DNA from: Linnemannia elongata
Lineage: Eukaryota > Mortierellomycota > Mortierellomycetes > Mortierellales > Mortierellaceae
Direction of reading: 5' to 3'
DNA: 64,000 nt
Assembly (NCBI GenBank): GCA_036320915.1
Contig: JAXBDG010000006.1
Span: forward strand, 2,294,001 to 2,358,000
In this document: positions 11,673-24,173 of the stretch, piece after piece
Position numbering within the stretch: the first letter of the stretch is position 1
Layout: every line of letters begins with the position of its first letter
Position numbers and translations under genes: made by a program
The notes under the pieces: generated by a model
Told to the model about the DNA's origin: nothing
Seen by the model: only the letters and a program-made list of their open reading frames with translations
Database searches by the model: none

Positions 11673-13578
11673 GAAAAAAAGGGTGAACAGTATGAGTGAA
11701 TGAGTGGTAACTAACAACAACTACAACACCTCTCTATGAAACGGTGTCTCGTTCGTACGAAGAAGGGTTCCCTTTTGGATTGGAAGGGTGGGCATGGTTT
11801 AATCTTTTGTCATCATCAATGCCCTGAGAGCTGGGGTGGCAATTGAACAAATGAAAGGGCTTTTTGTTGTTGAGCACACCGATAACAAAAGACAAGAGGA
11901 CCTTGTGACCCTCTACCCCATTGTGCACAGCACAACTTGTATACTGCGTACCTCTCCTGCTACTTTACTAAGGTGCCCTCTCGGTGTCAATTTGCCAACT
12001 TAACTCCAATTTTCATGCTGTCTGTTTTTCTGACCTATCGCTTCTCGTGTATCGTCCGTATTTTAATCCTTGTTTAGGTGACGTTCCAGAAGCGCCGCTT
12101 CGGTCTCATGAAAAAGGCCATGGAGCTCAGCGTCCTCTGCGACTGCCAGATCGGCCTCATTATCTTCAACTCCAACAACAAGCTCGTCCAGTATTCGTCA
12201 CACGATATCGACTCCATCCTTCTCCGATACACCGAGGTATGCAAAACAATCGATTTGTTGTTTTTTTTTTTTCTTTTCGTTTCTTGTTTTCCATCTCCAC
12301 CACCCAATCATAGTTGGATCCCAACTCTGCCGGATGTAAACTACATCAGGAACGTGGGAACCATAAGGGAACCGACTGTTGTTGATCTTGTTATTGTCGC
12401 CAGTCGTGGAATATCGGAGTACTCGGGTCAACGATCTTGGGAAAAGAAAAAGGAAGGACCCCACCATCTCGATTGCCTTGCTCAATTTTCAAACACGGAC
12501 AGACGGGATTCCAGTTTTCCTGCAGGGACAGACGTGAAATATTTGGTGCCGACATTAATTGGTTTTTTGTTTTCTTTATGCATCTAGTACAACGATTCAT
12601 GTGAGACGTACACGAACAAAGAGTTTCTCGGTGTCACAGAGAACAAGGACGAGGACGAAGGAGAGGACGAACACTCGGCTGCAGGAGACGATAGGAGCAT
12701 TATGTCGGTAACACCTCAGCCCCAGTCAATGCCCCAGCCCGCATCCCATCACACTCCTGGACATGCTACCCTCCAGACACCACCTTCGCATCCTCACAGC
12801 ATGTCTCACACACCGCCACCATCTGTTCAGACCCATATCCCAAGAAGCCCATACCAAATGCCGCCCAATGTGGTCGTCCATCAACACCAGTATGATGCCT
12901 TTCAATATCAGCAGACACCACTCGACCAGCAGTATCGCCAGCAGCAACAGCAACAGCAACAACAGCAGCAACAGCAACAGCAACAGTACAACCAGCATCA
13001 AATTTTCCTTCAACAACAACAGCAACAGCAACAACAACAGCAACAGCAGCAACAGCAGCAACAACATTTTCAACACCAGCAGCAGCAGTTACAGTTACAG
13101 CAGCAGCAGCAACAACAGCAGCAACAATTCCAACAACAACAGCAACACCTTCAGATGGCAACGCACACTCAGGCGCCACAGATCTCCATGGCAGGACAGC
13201 CCCTGCAACAGGTACGTGGCATCGTCTATTGATCCTAACTATCTCATCACTTGATATGCGCAAGCTCAGAAAGTCAAAGGACATAACAAGGAAAGGTCGC
13301 TAAGAAAACTTGTACATCTACTTCACGATAGATGGCTGCTCCGAACAGGCAGTTCCAGCCTCAGCAGTTCCAACAACCTGGAACTGTCTTTATGAACCGA
13401 CCTATCACCCAGGCTCCTAATGGACAGAACCTTCAGATTCCTATGTCCACGCCCATGACCCTTCCCATGCAACACCCCCAGCAAATCCAACAATTCCAAC
13501 AACAACAGGCTCAGCAAATCCAACAGCAGCAGCAAGTCCAACAGCAGCAACAAGTCCAACAGCAACAGCAAGCACAGC

Positions 13579-13612
<34 letters not shown>

Positions 13613-14563
13613 GCAACTACAACAGGCCCAGCAAGTTCAGCAGCAACAACAACAGCAGCAGCTACAGCAGGCCCAGCCCATGTCCCAATCCAATTCTCCT
13701 CTTTTGAGCCACCCTACTCCCGTCAAGACGGAGTCCTCTCCTGTCCATAGCTCTCCTATGGTCGACACCTCCTCTACTACTACTACGCCTACTCCCATCA
13801 CAGTCACCAATATGATGGCAGGAGGCACCTCGCCCGTTCTCAGTCCTACCAATGGACTCAAGAAGCCCAAGATGAACCTTCGCGTCCAGATTCCCATGGA
13901 GGGCAAGGAGAATGCCACGCTCACTGATACCATGGTCAAGACTGAGGAGTCGAGTGAACTGCCACCTGTAAGTTCTTTGCTAACTGGACATCACAATTTT
14001 GTTCGCCTATATCAACTTTTTGCTAACCATGCGCATGGACTTTGTTTTGAATGAAAAATTAGATCCAGAAGCGCCCATTGGAATCGGCTCCGATGTCATC
14101 GACACTTCCTTCGCAGTTTGCCAAGAACCTCCCTTCCCCTTCAACATTCTATCCCGAGTTTTACGCACCCCAGGCAGAACTCAGCCCTATCGTCTTTGGT
14201 CAGACGCCGACCAGCGCACAGCCTAGCCCTGCATTCAACTGGCCAGCTCCTAGGGAGACCCTGACACGCGTTCACCAGCCCAGTCCTCTGGCTAAAGGAC
14301 AAAATGTCACCACGGCGGCTACCTCTGGAGCAGATGCGTCAGGATCCACGACGACCACATCCACAGGAAAGCTTGCGCTTCCGGGATCGAATCTGAAGTT
14401 GTCAAGCACGCCTGCCTTGACGCCTTCTTCGTCTTCGCCCTCAACTAACCACTCTGCCTCGACGGATGGTTCGCCCGTTTCGAACGCTCGATCAAGATCG
14501 ATGTCTATTGATGGCCTTGATGCGATGGACGGACCTACAATGAAGAAAGCCAAGAAGATTTGA
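11043..14563 (+). CDS. MEF2/Rlm1-type MADS-box transcription factor
   Basis: It should bind A/T-rich MEF2 sites as a dimer; fungal Rlm1-type members act below the cell-wall-integrity MAP kinase. Five exons (11043-11096, 12078-12236, 12588-13211, 13332-13967, 14063-14563), all phase 0, give 657 residues. Residues 1-57 form the MADS box ([18 protein letters not shown] at the N-terminus, then [19 protein letters not shown]). A MEF2-type extension [13 protein letters not shown] follows. The rest is low complexity: long poly-Gln runs in exons 3 and 4, then Pro/Ser/Thr-rich sequence with possible proline-directed kinase sites. It ends in a basic MKKAKKI. Intron 1 is 981 bp, far longer than its neighbours, and holds an A-tract at about 11635-11665. 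Confidence 0.93.
12940..13147 (+). repeat. CAG/CAA repeats coding poly-Gln in the MADS-box gene (exon 3)
   Basis: Several interrupted (cag/caa)n arrays encode long Gln runs separated by short spacers (YNQH, FQHQ). Confidence 0.85.
13486..13676 (+). repeat. CAG/CAA repeats coding poly-Gln in the MADS-box gene (exon 4)
   Basis: A second block of (cag/caa)n arrays includes a nearly pure caacaa stretch at about 13575-13612 and alternating QQV/QQA units. Confidence 0.85.
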
Positions 14564-14797
14564 GGAACCAACTCTTTTGAAACTCTTTCTTCTGTATACT
14601 TTCATTCATGTAGTCTTACCCGTCTCGCTCTCTCTCTCTCTCTCTTTTTTTTTTTTTTTTTTTTTTGTTGCTCGCATACGTATCCATTTATTCGTCTTTA
14701 TTTTCTCTTCAGCATTTTTTCTTTTCCCCAAATGTACCATATCAAACCTACATCCATTGTCCATCTCGTTATTTTGTTTCTGTACATTATGTTTTAT

Positions 14798-16747
14798 TTA
14801 TGAGGATATCGTGGGTGGCCGGCACTCGACATCGACGACATAATGAAAGACAAGAGGCGCAAAGCTCTTGACATTCTCCATATGTCGAATCTCGATCGAC
14901 CACTCTCCGCTATGCTTCCATACAGCAAACAGGTCGCGAAGGGATTTGAGGAGATACAACTTGAAGGACTCTTCTTCACCAACCCTGATATTGTGATGGA
15001 CATGTAGGTACCCGCCCTCTAGTGGGCACAGCGCACGAACACCCAGAACCCAACCTGGCTCTGCGGTTGGGATTAGGCCCAGGTTGACATGGTGAGCGGT
15101 ATTTTCAAAGTATTCGATCCACTGGGCGTTGTCGCCTGGGTAGACTACTAGTTGACCGTAATCTTTTTGTTTCTTGGTTGCTGTGGTTGCTGTGATGGGT
15201 TTATGTGGTGGGCGGCGATGAGTCGGCTGTCCTGCTGTGAACGGCTGTTCCTGTAGTTCTCCCTTCTCCTCTTTGGACTTGATCCGGACGTTCTCGCCAT
15301 GGTACCTCTTCCAAGGAATGCCATTCCTCCCGGACCCTCTCACCAACCCCTCGACACTCCAAGGATTCCACTCACACGCATGAACCACCTTTGCGCCCGC
15401 ATGGACCAAATACACCAGCGCGAAATACCCGATCCCCGCATAGAGGTCCACAACCACCTTGTTGCGGGCATCAAAGATGGGTCGAGATTTGGCAACACGT
15501 TCCTTTTCGGTGATGTTTCCGGCGGAGAACATCGTGAACATGGGGGACCAGGTGTAGAAGACTTGGTTCTGGCAGGTCTCGCTCCAGTAGGTTTGGAGGA
15601 AGTTTGATGGTGTTGGGAGGACGTCGCTGTCTGTTGGGGTGGAAGTTGTGGTAGATTCGTAGAGACCTGTCGATTCTGCTCCTGCCCCTGAGGTGTTGTT
15701 GGTGATGGCGTTGGCCTTGCTGCTACTGAGGTCACTCGACATTTCCTGATGCTCCACTAGATTCGTCTCCAAAGTCTCTCCCTCTTCTACTCCTTCCTCA
15801 GCCTCGATCCAGGACTTGTACCGGTTATGAAGCTTCCAATCTCCAGCCAAGGGGCGGATCTTGGGTCGGCGAAGGATATCCTGGACAGGAATGATGGCTT
15901 TCCTTGCAATGTGCGTCGATCCTAGTGCGTCCTGGACCAGTTTCTCCCACCGCGCCATGATGCCGTTGTCTCCAGAGGCGCAACCGGCATGTTGCTGTTG
16001 GTGATCGAGAGCGATAAGGCGTTTGAGGACGGCTGGCCATGGAGCGGTGAGAAAGGCTGTGGGCGGGAGAAAGGTGAAATCAGAATAGTGTTCCCATTTC
16101 TGAGGAAGGGAGGCGATCAACTCTGGAAGGATCTCTGGCCCCAGGTGTTCTTGTTGTTGCTGTTGTCCTTGCTGATCGGGGTCAGACGTGGCAGCCCAGA
16201 GTTGGAGATAAGGGAGAAGAAACTCTGAAGTGGTCTGTTGGAGTTTTTCAAGGGGTGTTTGGACGAGGAGGTGTTTTGGGGATGGGAAGGCTTTAGGTAA
16301 GAGCCAGGTGAGGAAGATTGTCTTTTGGAGAGTTGGATCGGAGAGCGGCGCTGGCCAGTCAATTGATGATAAATCGGTGGAGGGTGGTGATGACGGGTCT
16401 TGGGCGAGGTCCCAGAGTGAGCGAATATCGGTGGTGGTTGCGGCAGTAGGTGGTTGTGAGAAGGGACCGACGGGCAGGAGTGCCATAGCCATATACTGGG
16501 TCAGATCACATCCATTATGGCTGTCCTTTTGTACTCCTGCTGTGCTCCCTGCAGAGGTGGTTGTTGCTGGGTGATCAGAAGTGATCTGTGAATAGCGGGT
16601 GATGAGTTTTGTCTTGTCGCGCCATGCAGCCTTGTCGAGAAAGACCTTGAGGTGCTTTGTGAGATGTCCTGGCACCAGGAGAACCGGTATGCTTGTCGTC
16701 GTACTTGACATTAGAGAAGAAAGGCAGTTCTTATGAACAAGAAACAT
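14798..16747 (-). CDS. TYW2: tRNA wybutosine-synthesizing protein 2 (aminocarboxypropyltransferase)
   Basis: TYW2 transfers the 3-amino-3-carboxypropyl group of S-adenosylmethionine to the wybutosine precursor at position 37 of tRNA-Phe. The single exon is 649 residues from the first ATG; a second ATG at 16711 (MSSTTTSIPVLL) is as likely. The linker IARKAIIPVQDILRRPKIRP and a C-terminal SAM-binding domain with motif I VVDLYAGIGYFALVYL (about residues 430-445), then HACEWNPWSVEGL, fit the Trm5/TYW2 fold and match TYW2 best. The C-terminal part carries NLGLIPTAEPGW and GGYLHVHHN. Insertions rich in Ser/Thr/Gln enlarge it relative to yeast. It is divergent from the NDUFB9 gene with about 210 bp between starts, which may be a shared promoter. 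Confidence 0.9.
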   Translation of the reverse strand: MFLVHKNCLSSLMSSTTTSIPVLLVPGHLTKHLKVFLDKAAWRDKTKLITRYSQITSDHPATTTSAGSTAGVQKDSHNGCDLTQYMAMALLPVGPFSQPPTAATTTDIRSLWDLAQDPSSPPSTDLSSIDWPAPLSDPTLQKTIFLTWLLPKAFPSPKHLLVQTPLEKLQQTTSEFLLPYLQLWAATSDPDQQGQQQQQEHLGPEILPELIASLPQKWEHYSDFTFLPPTAFLTAPWPAVLKRLIALDHQQQHAGCASGDNGIMARWEKLVQDALGSTHIARKAIIPVQDILRRPKIRPLAGDWKLHNRYKSWIEAEEGVEEGETLETNLVEHQEMSSDLSSSKANAITNNTSGAGAESTGLYESTTTSTPTDSDVLPTPSNFLQTYWSETCQNQVFYTWSPMFTMFSAGNITEKERVAKSRPIFDARNKVVVDLYAGIGYFALVYLVHAGAKVVHACEWNPWSVEGLVRGSGRNGIPWKRYHGENVRIKSKEEKGELQEQPFTAGQPTHRRPPHKPITATTATKKQKDYGQLVVYPGDNAQWIEYFENTAHHVNLGLIPTAEPGWVLGVRALCPLEGGYLHVHHNIRVGEEESFKLYLLKSLRDLFAVWKHSGEWSIEIRHMENVKSFAPLVFHYVVDVECRPPTISS

Positions 16748-16955
16748 AAAAATTTCGTCAAAGAATTAGAGCCTCGTTTGTGCCTGCAGTCTGGAAAAAA
16801 AATCAAAGCCATCTCTCAATTTCGGAGGAGGGAAGGGAAGCTTGTACGATCAAACAGAATCACACATTCTCCGAACCTCCCTTTCCCATCTATCCTTTTC
16901 CCCATCCATCCCTCCCTCTCCACTCTCTCCCTTTCTCTCTCTCCAACAATCCATC

Positions 16956-17840
16956 ATGTCCGAGGCCCAGATCGCTCATCGCCGCCTAGTTCAATCGCTC
17001 TACAAGCGCTCGCTCAAGACCGCCCAGGACTGGTACATCGACACCAACCTGTTCCGCCGCAAGGCCGTCGAGCTCCGGATGCAATTCGATGCCAACAAGA
17101 ACTTGCGTCACCCTCGTCAGATCGCCCAGGCTGTTCAGGAGGCTGAGCGTCAGTTGACCGAGTTGAGCCATCCCGATCCTTATATCGGTAATGACTTGTT
17201 GTTATGGTGCCGATGTTTGTGGTTATATTACTGGTTCGGAGGTCTCGGAAGCGCCAAAACACAACGATTCTCGGCCAGAGTGGCATTGTCGTTTAATTCA
17301 GGTTGCGGCTATGGTAGACGCGGAATAGGCAATGGACATAATTCCGGCATATCGTGGACTGAAAAACAGGCGACAGGACAAAACACTTTTGCAGGAATAT
17401 TTAGGGAAAAGCAACCCAATTGTTCGAGCAGAGTGTACATTTCACCCGATAGCAATAAGAAAAGAAAGAGCCACAAAAGCGACCATATACAGGAAAATAC
17501 AGTGCTAATATGGATCGCGTCGGCCGGCAATCATCATCAGATCGAATGACAGGAACCATCGACAAACATATGCAGGAAAATTTGAACGATATGAACAATG
17601 ACAGCTGACATATCATTGCTTTTTGATCCAATTGATAATGACTTTGTAGCTGTCTCTGCCCCTGGTGGAACCAAGTTCGAGCGTAACATTCCCCCCAACC
17701 TTGACGTATGTTTTTTCTACTTTATTGTACATTGTGCAAGTGTTTTCTACCCAGCTCTTCCTCGATAAAGATTCTAACATTCAGCTGCTTTGTTTCCTGA
17801 CATGAATGTAATATTGTAGGAGCCTGCCGTTCACCACTAA
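16956..17840 (+). CDS. NDUFB9: NADH:ubiquinone oxidoreductase subunit B9 (LYR protein, B22)
   Basis: This is an accessory subunit of mitochondrial complex I in the inner membrane. Three exons (16956-17187, 17650-17705, 17820-17840) give 102 residues. The N-terminus MSEAQIAHRRLVQSLYKRSL contains the LYR-type motif, followed by RRKAVELRMQFDANKN. After splicing HPDPYIAVSAPGGTKFERN matches the family's HPxPY...PGG C-terminus. The last exon codes only EPAVHH. The join into exon 2 restores a conserved segment, so the model is well supported. Intron 1 is 462 bp. Confidence 0.9.
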
Positions 17841-18173
17841 ATTGCACCCTAGCACTTTCCGTTCTCACCAAACGAAAAAACGCTGACGACACGACGGAGG
17901 ATATTTTTATACCGAGTAAAAGAACGCTGTCGCACAGAAGACGAAAGACAGGATAGAATAAACAACCTTATCAATTGAACCACGAAGAACGCGTATTTGA
18001 AGACTGTAGCAATCTCGTATGTAGAAGGGGTTGCAAGTGTGGATTGCATTTGGGCCACCGGAATAACAGTGACTGCTTGCTGGATCACAAAAATAAAGGT
18101 GTACTGGGGGCGCACTGGGACGACCTTTCCTTCTCCTCTCCATTCACCATCAGGACAAGACATAAAGCCAACG
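17841..18173. other. Intergenic region between NDUFB9 and the m3C methyltransferase gene
   Basis: 333 bp. An open frame continues upstream of the ATG chosen for the next gene (from 17997), but it lacks similarity to the family and looks like untranslated leader. No other feature is seen. Confidence 0.5.
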
Positions 18174-19862
18174 ATGGAGTCATCAACAAAGCCAGAGCAG
18201 CAGGAGGAAAAGACACAGACACAGGAGGCAATAATCGACATGGCAGTTGATATCGAGTCCAAGAAGCGACCCTCAGAGCTGGCTATTGAAGAAGACACTA
18301 AGGTCTCCAAGAAGCAGCAGGTCGAGCCCGCCACTGCCAACGACAAACCACATGAAGAGAAGGACACACCTGCAGCAGCAACAGCAGAAGCAAGCAGCAG
18401 CAGTGGCGACAAGAAGCAGGTCTCGAGCTCGAGAGACGTCAATGATCCGGATTCAAAACCTTTTGGTGGCCGTATCCTGACTGATGAGGCTAACGTGTTT
18501 GAGCAAAACGCATGGTATGACTACTTTTCAAGGTTCATTCTGTTGGATGATAAACTTTTACCGACGATTAAAGTACTGACAGCATGCTCATTCGCATTCT
18601 TCCAACGCTATGTTTCGACCATCGGTGCAGGGATCACGCTGAATGGGGTGAGGAACAGGAACAACACGCGTTGAAAGAGATTGCTCGTCAGCAACAGGAC
18701 CCCGTTCCTCAGGAATTGATCGAGAGTTATCATGCAGAGGCGGCTGAGAACTGGAACAAGTTCTACGCAAAGAACGAGAACCGGTTCTTTAAGGATCGTC
18801 ACTGGCTCCGGATCGAGTTCCCAGAGCTCTTTCAGATGGTTGAAGCCGACGTAGGTGTCCCTTTTATCATTAGACCTGCTTGCTTCATGATGCTGACTTT
18901 GATTCTGTTCCTTTTGAGTCGCCAAGAGACATACTAATGACACACCTACCATACTGTCTCTGATACTGGTTTGCGATATTAGGCGGGAGAAAAGAATGTG
19001 ATGGAGATTGGATGTGGCGCAGGAAACACCATGTTCCCATTGTTGAACGAAAGCAAGAACCCTAAGCTGTTTGTCTATGCCTGTGATTTCTCTTCAACAG
19101 CGGTCAAGGTAGTCCAGACTCACAAACTTTACGATGAGAAACGAGGCAAGGCATTTGTCTGGGATCTGGCGAGCGATGATATCCCACCCGAGGTTGAACC
19201 CGAGTCGATGGACGTACTTGTCTTGATCTTTGTCTTTTCGGCGTTGCACCCTGACAAGTGGGACCAAGCCGTCAAGAACCTCTATAAGGTAATAATCTCA
19301 TCCGTGATTGGTCTGTAGAAGCACTATCAATGAGAAAACGATCCACAAGAAGCTGACGTTGACCAACAATCACTTTTATATACAATAGCTCTTAAAGCCA
19401 GGGGGATTGATTGTATTCAGAGACTATGGACGGTACGACATGGCACAGCTGCGGTTCAAGAAGAACCGACTTCTTTCTGACAACTTTTATGTCCGTGGCG
19501 ACGGAACGCGCGTGTACTTTTTCGAATCAGAGCAGCTTGTCCAGTTGTTCGGATCCAAATTCACGATTGAACAGAATGCGGTTGACAGACGGCTGATTGT
19601 GAACCGGATGCGGAAAGTCAAGATGTACAGATGTTGGCTACAGGCCAAGTTCAGGAAACCGTTGGAGGGCCAATTGCCTGGCGTACCTTCAGCGACAACT
19701 GTCAAGACGACAGGAGATAAAGATGATGAGACCGTGAAGGATACTGTTGTTGATACCTCGTTTTCTTTGGATACGCCTTCTGATTCCCCTGGTGTTGAGT
19801 CTAGCAGTAATGGCGCCCTTGGAGACGGCGACAAGCAGGAGAAGGAGGAGACCTCTTCCTAA
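18174..19862 (+). CDS. tRNA N3-methylcytidine methyltransferase, METTL2/Trm140 type
   Basis: This family methylates C32 in the anticodon loop of Thr/Ser/Arg tRNAs with S-adenosylmethionine. Four exons (18174-18514, 18631-18850, 18983-19288, 19389-19862) give 445 residues. The first about 100 residues are acidic and disordered; then [18 protein letters not shown] spans the first junction and matches the family start. The SAM motif I is [16 protein letters not shown] (about residues 192-207). [33 protein letters not shown] and VYFFESEQL follow in family order. The C-terminal 60 residues are Ser/Thr-rich and acidic. Whether the true substrate is tRNA-Thr or tRNA-Ser cannot be told here. Confidence 0.9.
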
Positions 19863-19885
19863 CTTGTGTAAGAATAAAACAAACG

Positions 19886-19953
19886 ACGCGCCTTTTTTTT
19901 TCTTGAGCGTCTGTTAAATTAAATCACGTGATGTTTTCACTGTCCCAGACGCG
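19886..19953 (+). promoter_or_regulatory. Two ACGCG cores (MCB-like) and a CACGTG E-box upstream of PCNA
   Basis: ACGCG occurs at 19886-19890 and 19949-19953, and CACGTG at 19925-19930, all 120-190 bp before the PCNA ATG. In fungi ACGCG is the core of the MluI cell-cycle box bound by MBF at G1/S, and PCNA genes are typical targets. The link is inference from motif and position. Confidence 0.45.
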
Positions 19954-20077
19954 ATTGTTTTGTTTTTCTTCAGGACGTGTTCTTTAAAAAAGGGGACGAC
20001 GGTTGATACTTTTCTCTTCTTTCATCACACTCTCAATCAACTCCTCCCCTTCACCCACACACACATACATATACAAC

Positions 20078-21361
<1,284 letters not shown>

Positions 21362-21612
21362 GCAGTCGTCTTTTTTCAGGAAAACAACAGCAAACACGCG
21401 GACGACAAGGATATCATTTTTTTTCGAGTAGGAAACATTTGCAACAGTACAAAAACAAAAAATAATAATAGCATGCAAAAGAATAACAAGGTGGGCTCGG
21501 GTGTGAATAGTTATTGGGGGTTCTTTTATTTTGATGACAATAATGTACAAGGATTAGGGCAAATAACTTAAGAAGTGAAGGAAGAAAGAAAGAACGAAGG
21601 CATACCGGAAAC

Positions 21613-23235
21613 TCAAATGGCTCCCTCGACGTCGGCGACTGGCCGCACTTCTTCAAAGACACTGGATCCAGAAGCAGCTGCAACTTTCTCATCCTCAGGA
21701 ACCGAAACAGCAGAAGGAGGAGCAAACACTGCAGCTTCAACTACAGGTTTCCTTGCAGATGCCGCCGCCGCTGCAGCTGCAGCCTGAGCAGTCACCAAGA
21801 TCGGCAAAGCACCAAACGATGCCGAGGACGCAGGCACGAAGGGCGATCCACCATTCTTCTGCTTGCCAATGAACCCACTCTTGAACTGTGCACTCGTCGT
21901 TGATGCCGCTCCTGCCCCCATGCTTGAGGAACTCCCACTGACCATCAGGAAGACCTTTTCGAGTGGCAGGAGAAGACCCAACAGGAGACAGACCAGCGAG
22001 ACTGTCAGGACTTGCATCTTTGTGTACTGACGGACGGCCAGGAACCTTGACACGGTCCGGATAGTCTGGCGCGAGTTGCTGATCGTTGTGGCCAGATAAC
22101 TGACGGACGACGAGGATCCTTTCGTTCCCTGCGCCGTTGAATTATTGCTGTAGGGCTGAGATGATGACCTTGGAGCAGACGAGCCCTTGGCTGTGAAAAG
22201 GGTTGGGTAGGAGCCAGGCGAGGACGTCGTGGAGGATGTTGTGGAGCTGGCAGAAGGTCTCCGACCAGCAGCAATAGCCGCGGCGTGCACATGGGCGACA
22301 CTAGGTCTCCTTTGTTGCTGCTGTCCTTGATGAGGCTCTTGACGGGAAGGAGCAGAACGCGTCGAGGAGGTGCGAGAGGACGATCCGGATGAGCAGTTAG
22401 ATGAAGAAGAAAGCGATCCTCCATCGTCCTGAGGCTCCCTCATCGACAATGTGGACGATGACGAGCATTGGATAAAGTTTTCCACAAGCCTCCGGCGATC
22501 AATCTCTTTCCACTATTTCAAAATGAAAGAAAGAAAATAGGTTAAGCAACGAGTCCTTTATGTCTTTCTGTGCATGTTGATTAGGTGGTAGTAGAAATAC
22601 TTACGGTCACGGCATCAATATGCTGACTTTCTGCGTCAGTCAAGGGCACACTCTGGAGAAGGAAGCGATCCTGAGGATTCACCCAGCTCTCGCAGCGAAC
22701 TATAATTGTATTTTGGAAGGACGAGAAAGGCTGTCAGTTTCCATTTTTTGCACCCATTGACAGAAACATCTGATCTACACGTGAAGTGAATCACATACCA
22801 AAGACTTCAATGGATTGTCCGGGTGCGAGAACACCAAGGACGGGCTTCACAGAGTAACGCAGTGGAGCGTTGGTCTTGAACTTGTAACCGACAGGTGTGG
22901 CATGCAAGTTTTTGATCTTGAGCTTTGATACCAATCCAGAAGAAACCTTGGATGCTATTTTTCGAGTGTTGATAAAAACGTGGATGTGTTAACGAAGCTG
23001 TGTGGATGAAATAACGCGTCGACGCGTTTCAATACTCGTTTCAGAGTGAGAAAGGACAAGAGAATCCTTGGGTTGTGTGGAGATACATATCATAGGAGAG
23101 AGAAGCATTGATTGTCCCTGAATTCCACTTTATCCTCTTCCTCCTCCTCCTCCATGGTATCATTACCCGCTTTGCCCTTTTCTCCTTTGGATAGGTAACC
23201 CTCTTCTTTCGCGGCGCAAGTCCTTGCAAATGGAG

Positions 23236-23294
<59 letters not shown>

Positions 23295-24173
23295 ATGACT
23301 TCTTTGTCGAATGTCTGTCAATTCGGGTCAAAATAGAAAAACAAGCGAGCAAAAAACCTCACAACATTCCACTTCTTACACGTTTCCCACCCTGTCCAAA
23401 TCGAAAAACTCTATCCGAACTCCCTGCTTTGCCTCACTGCTCATTTTTTTTCTGCGCATCGTCATCACTCTTCTCACTTCGCGCATGCCTTCCTGTTGTC
23501 TGTATGACTCCTTCGGGAGAATATCAAGACGCGCATACGCAGACAGGCAAAATAGGAAAATATATAAGCAAATGATGTTACCCAACAAGCCAACAGCCAT
23601 TATTTCTTTGTGCCTCTTCCTCTTTGTTTGAACTGTTTGCCGCCATCCGTTTGTTTGTTTTGGCGTCTGCTCCTCATTTCCAGTCAGGCTGCATCGGAAC
23701 AATAACCGTGCATTCAAAGAATTGCTTAAGGTGGTTTTGCTAACGAGGCGAAGCAATTGAAACACACACATAAGCATTGCCCTCCCTCTTTTTTTCATGT
23801 AACTCTATGGGGTGGGGGAGGTTGAACAAGAGGAGTGATAAAACTCAAGCGTGTGTATGTTGTGATCTCGGAAGGGAAACAAACAAGTGTGGCTGTTGTT
23901 TGTTGAGTTGACTCTCCATTTTTTTTTTGCTGAGTTGGGGGAAGCGAAAACGGGACCGGGCTGAGTTCTATTGGCACCGTTATCCAGGATGGGGCAGTGA
24001 CGGTCTTCATATGTCATTTGTCGGGGGTGAAAAAAAAAGCGACGTTTGCTCGTACCTGTGAATTGGAAGGTCTGTGGCGAGATGCGGAGGATTGCAGTTG
24101 TTGTAGAGGAGGCGGCCTGGCCGTTATTGTTGTTGGTTGTGGAACCCGAAGCGGGTGCTGTTGCGGTCGTCAT
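21613..24173 (-). CDS. VAP/Scs2-like MSP-domain membrane protein with internal transmembrane segment
   Basis: MSP domains of VAP proteins sit on the ER cytosolic face and bind FFAT peptides at membrane contact sites. Exons 24173-24056, 22954-22799, 22699-22605 and 22512-21613 give 422 residues. The MSP domain covers about residues 28-130: LRISPQTFQFTG, ASKVSSGLVSKLKIKN, YKFKTNAPLRYSVKPV, VLAPGQSIEVFV and WVNPQDRFLLQSV. A Ser-rich disordered linker follows, then one hydrophobic segment, VLTVSLVCLLLGLLLPLEKV (about 288-307). About 110 residues of Ala/Ser-rich sequence come after it, which is unusual because VAPs are tail-anchored. Intron 1 is 1.1 kb and holds a 57-bp A-tract. Confidence 0.88.
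23236..23292 (+). repeat. Poly(A) tract of 57 bp inside an intron
   Basis: 57 uninterrupted A on the + strand lie within intron 1 of the VAP-like gene, where they appear as T in the transcript. I see no clear target-site duplication beside it, so a retroposed tail is possible but not shown. The length could also be a sequencing or assembly uncertainty. Confidence 0.85.

Noticed and set aside
12726..13284. Leu- and Ala/Val-rich frames antisense to the MADS-box gene
   Set aside because: They are reverse readings of CAG/CAA repeats.
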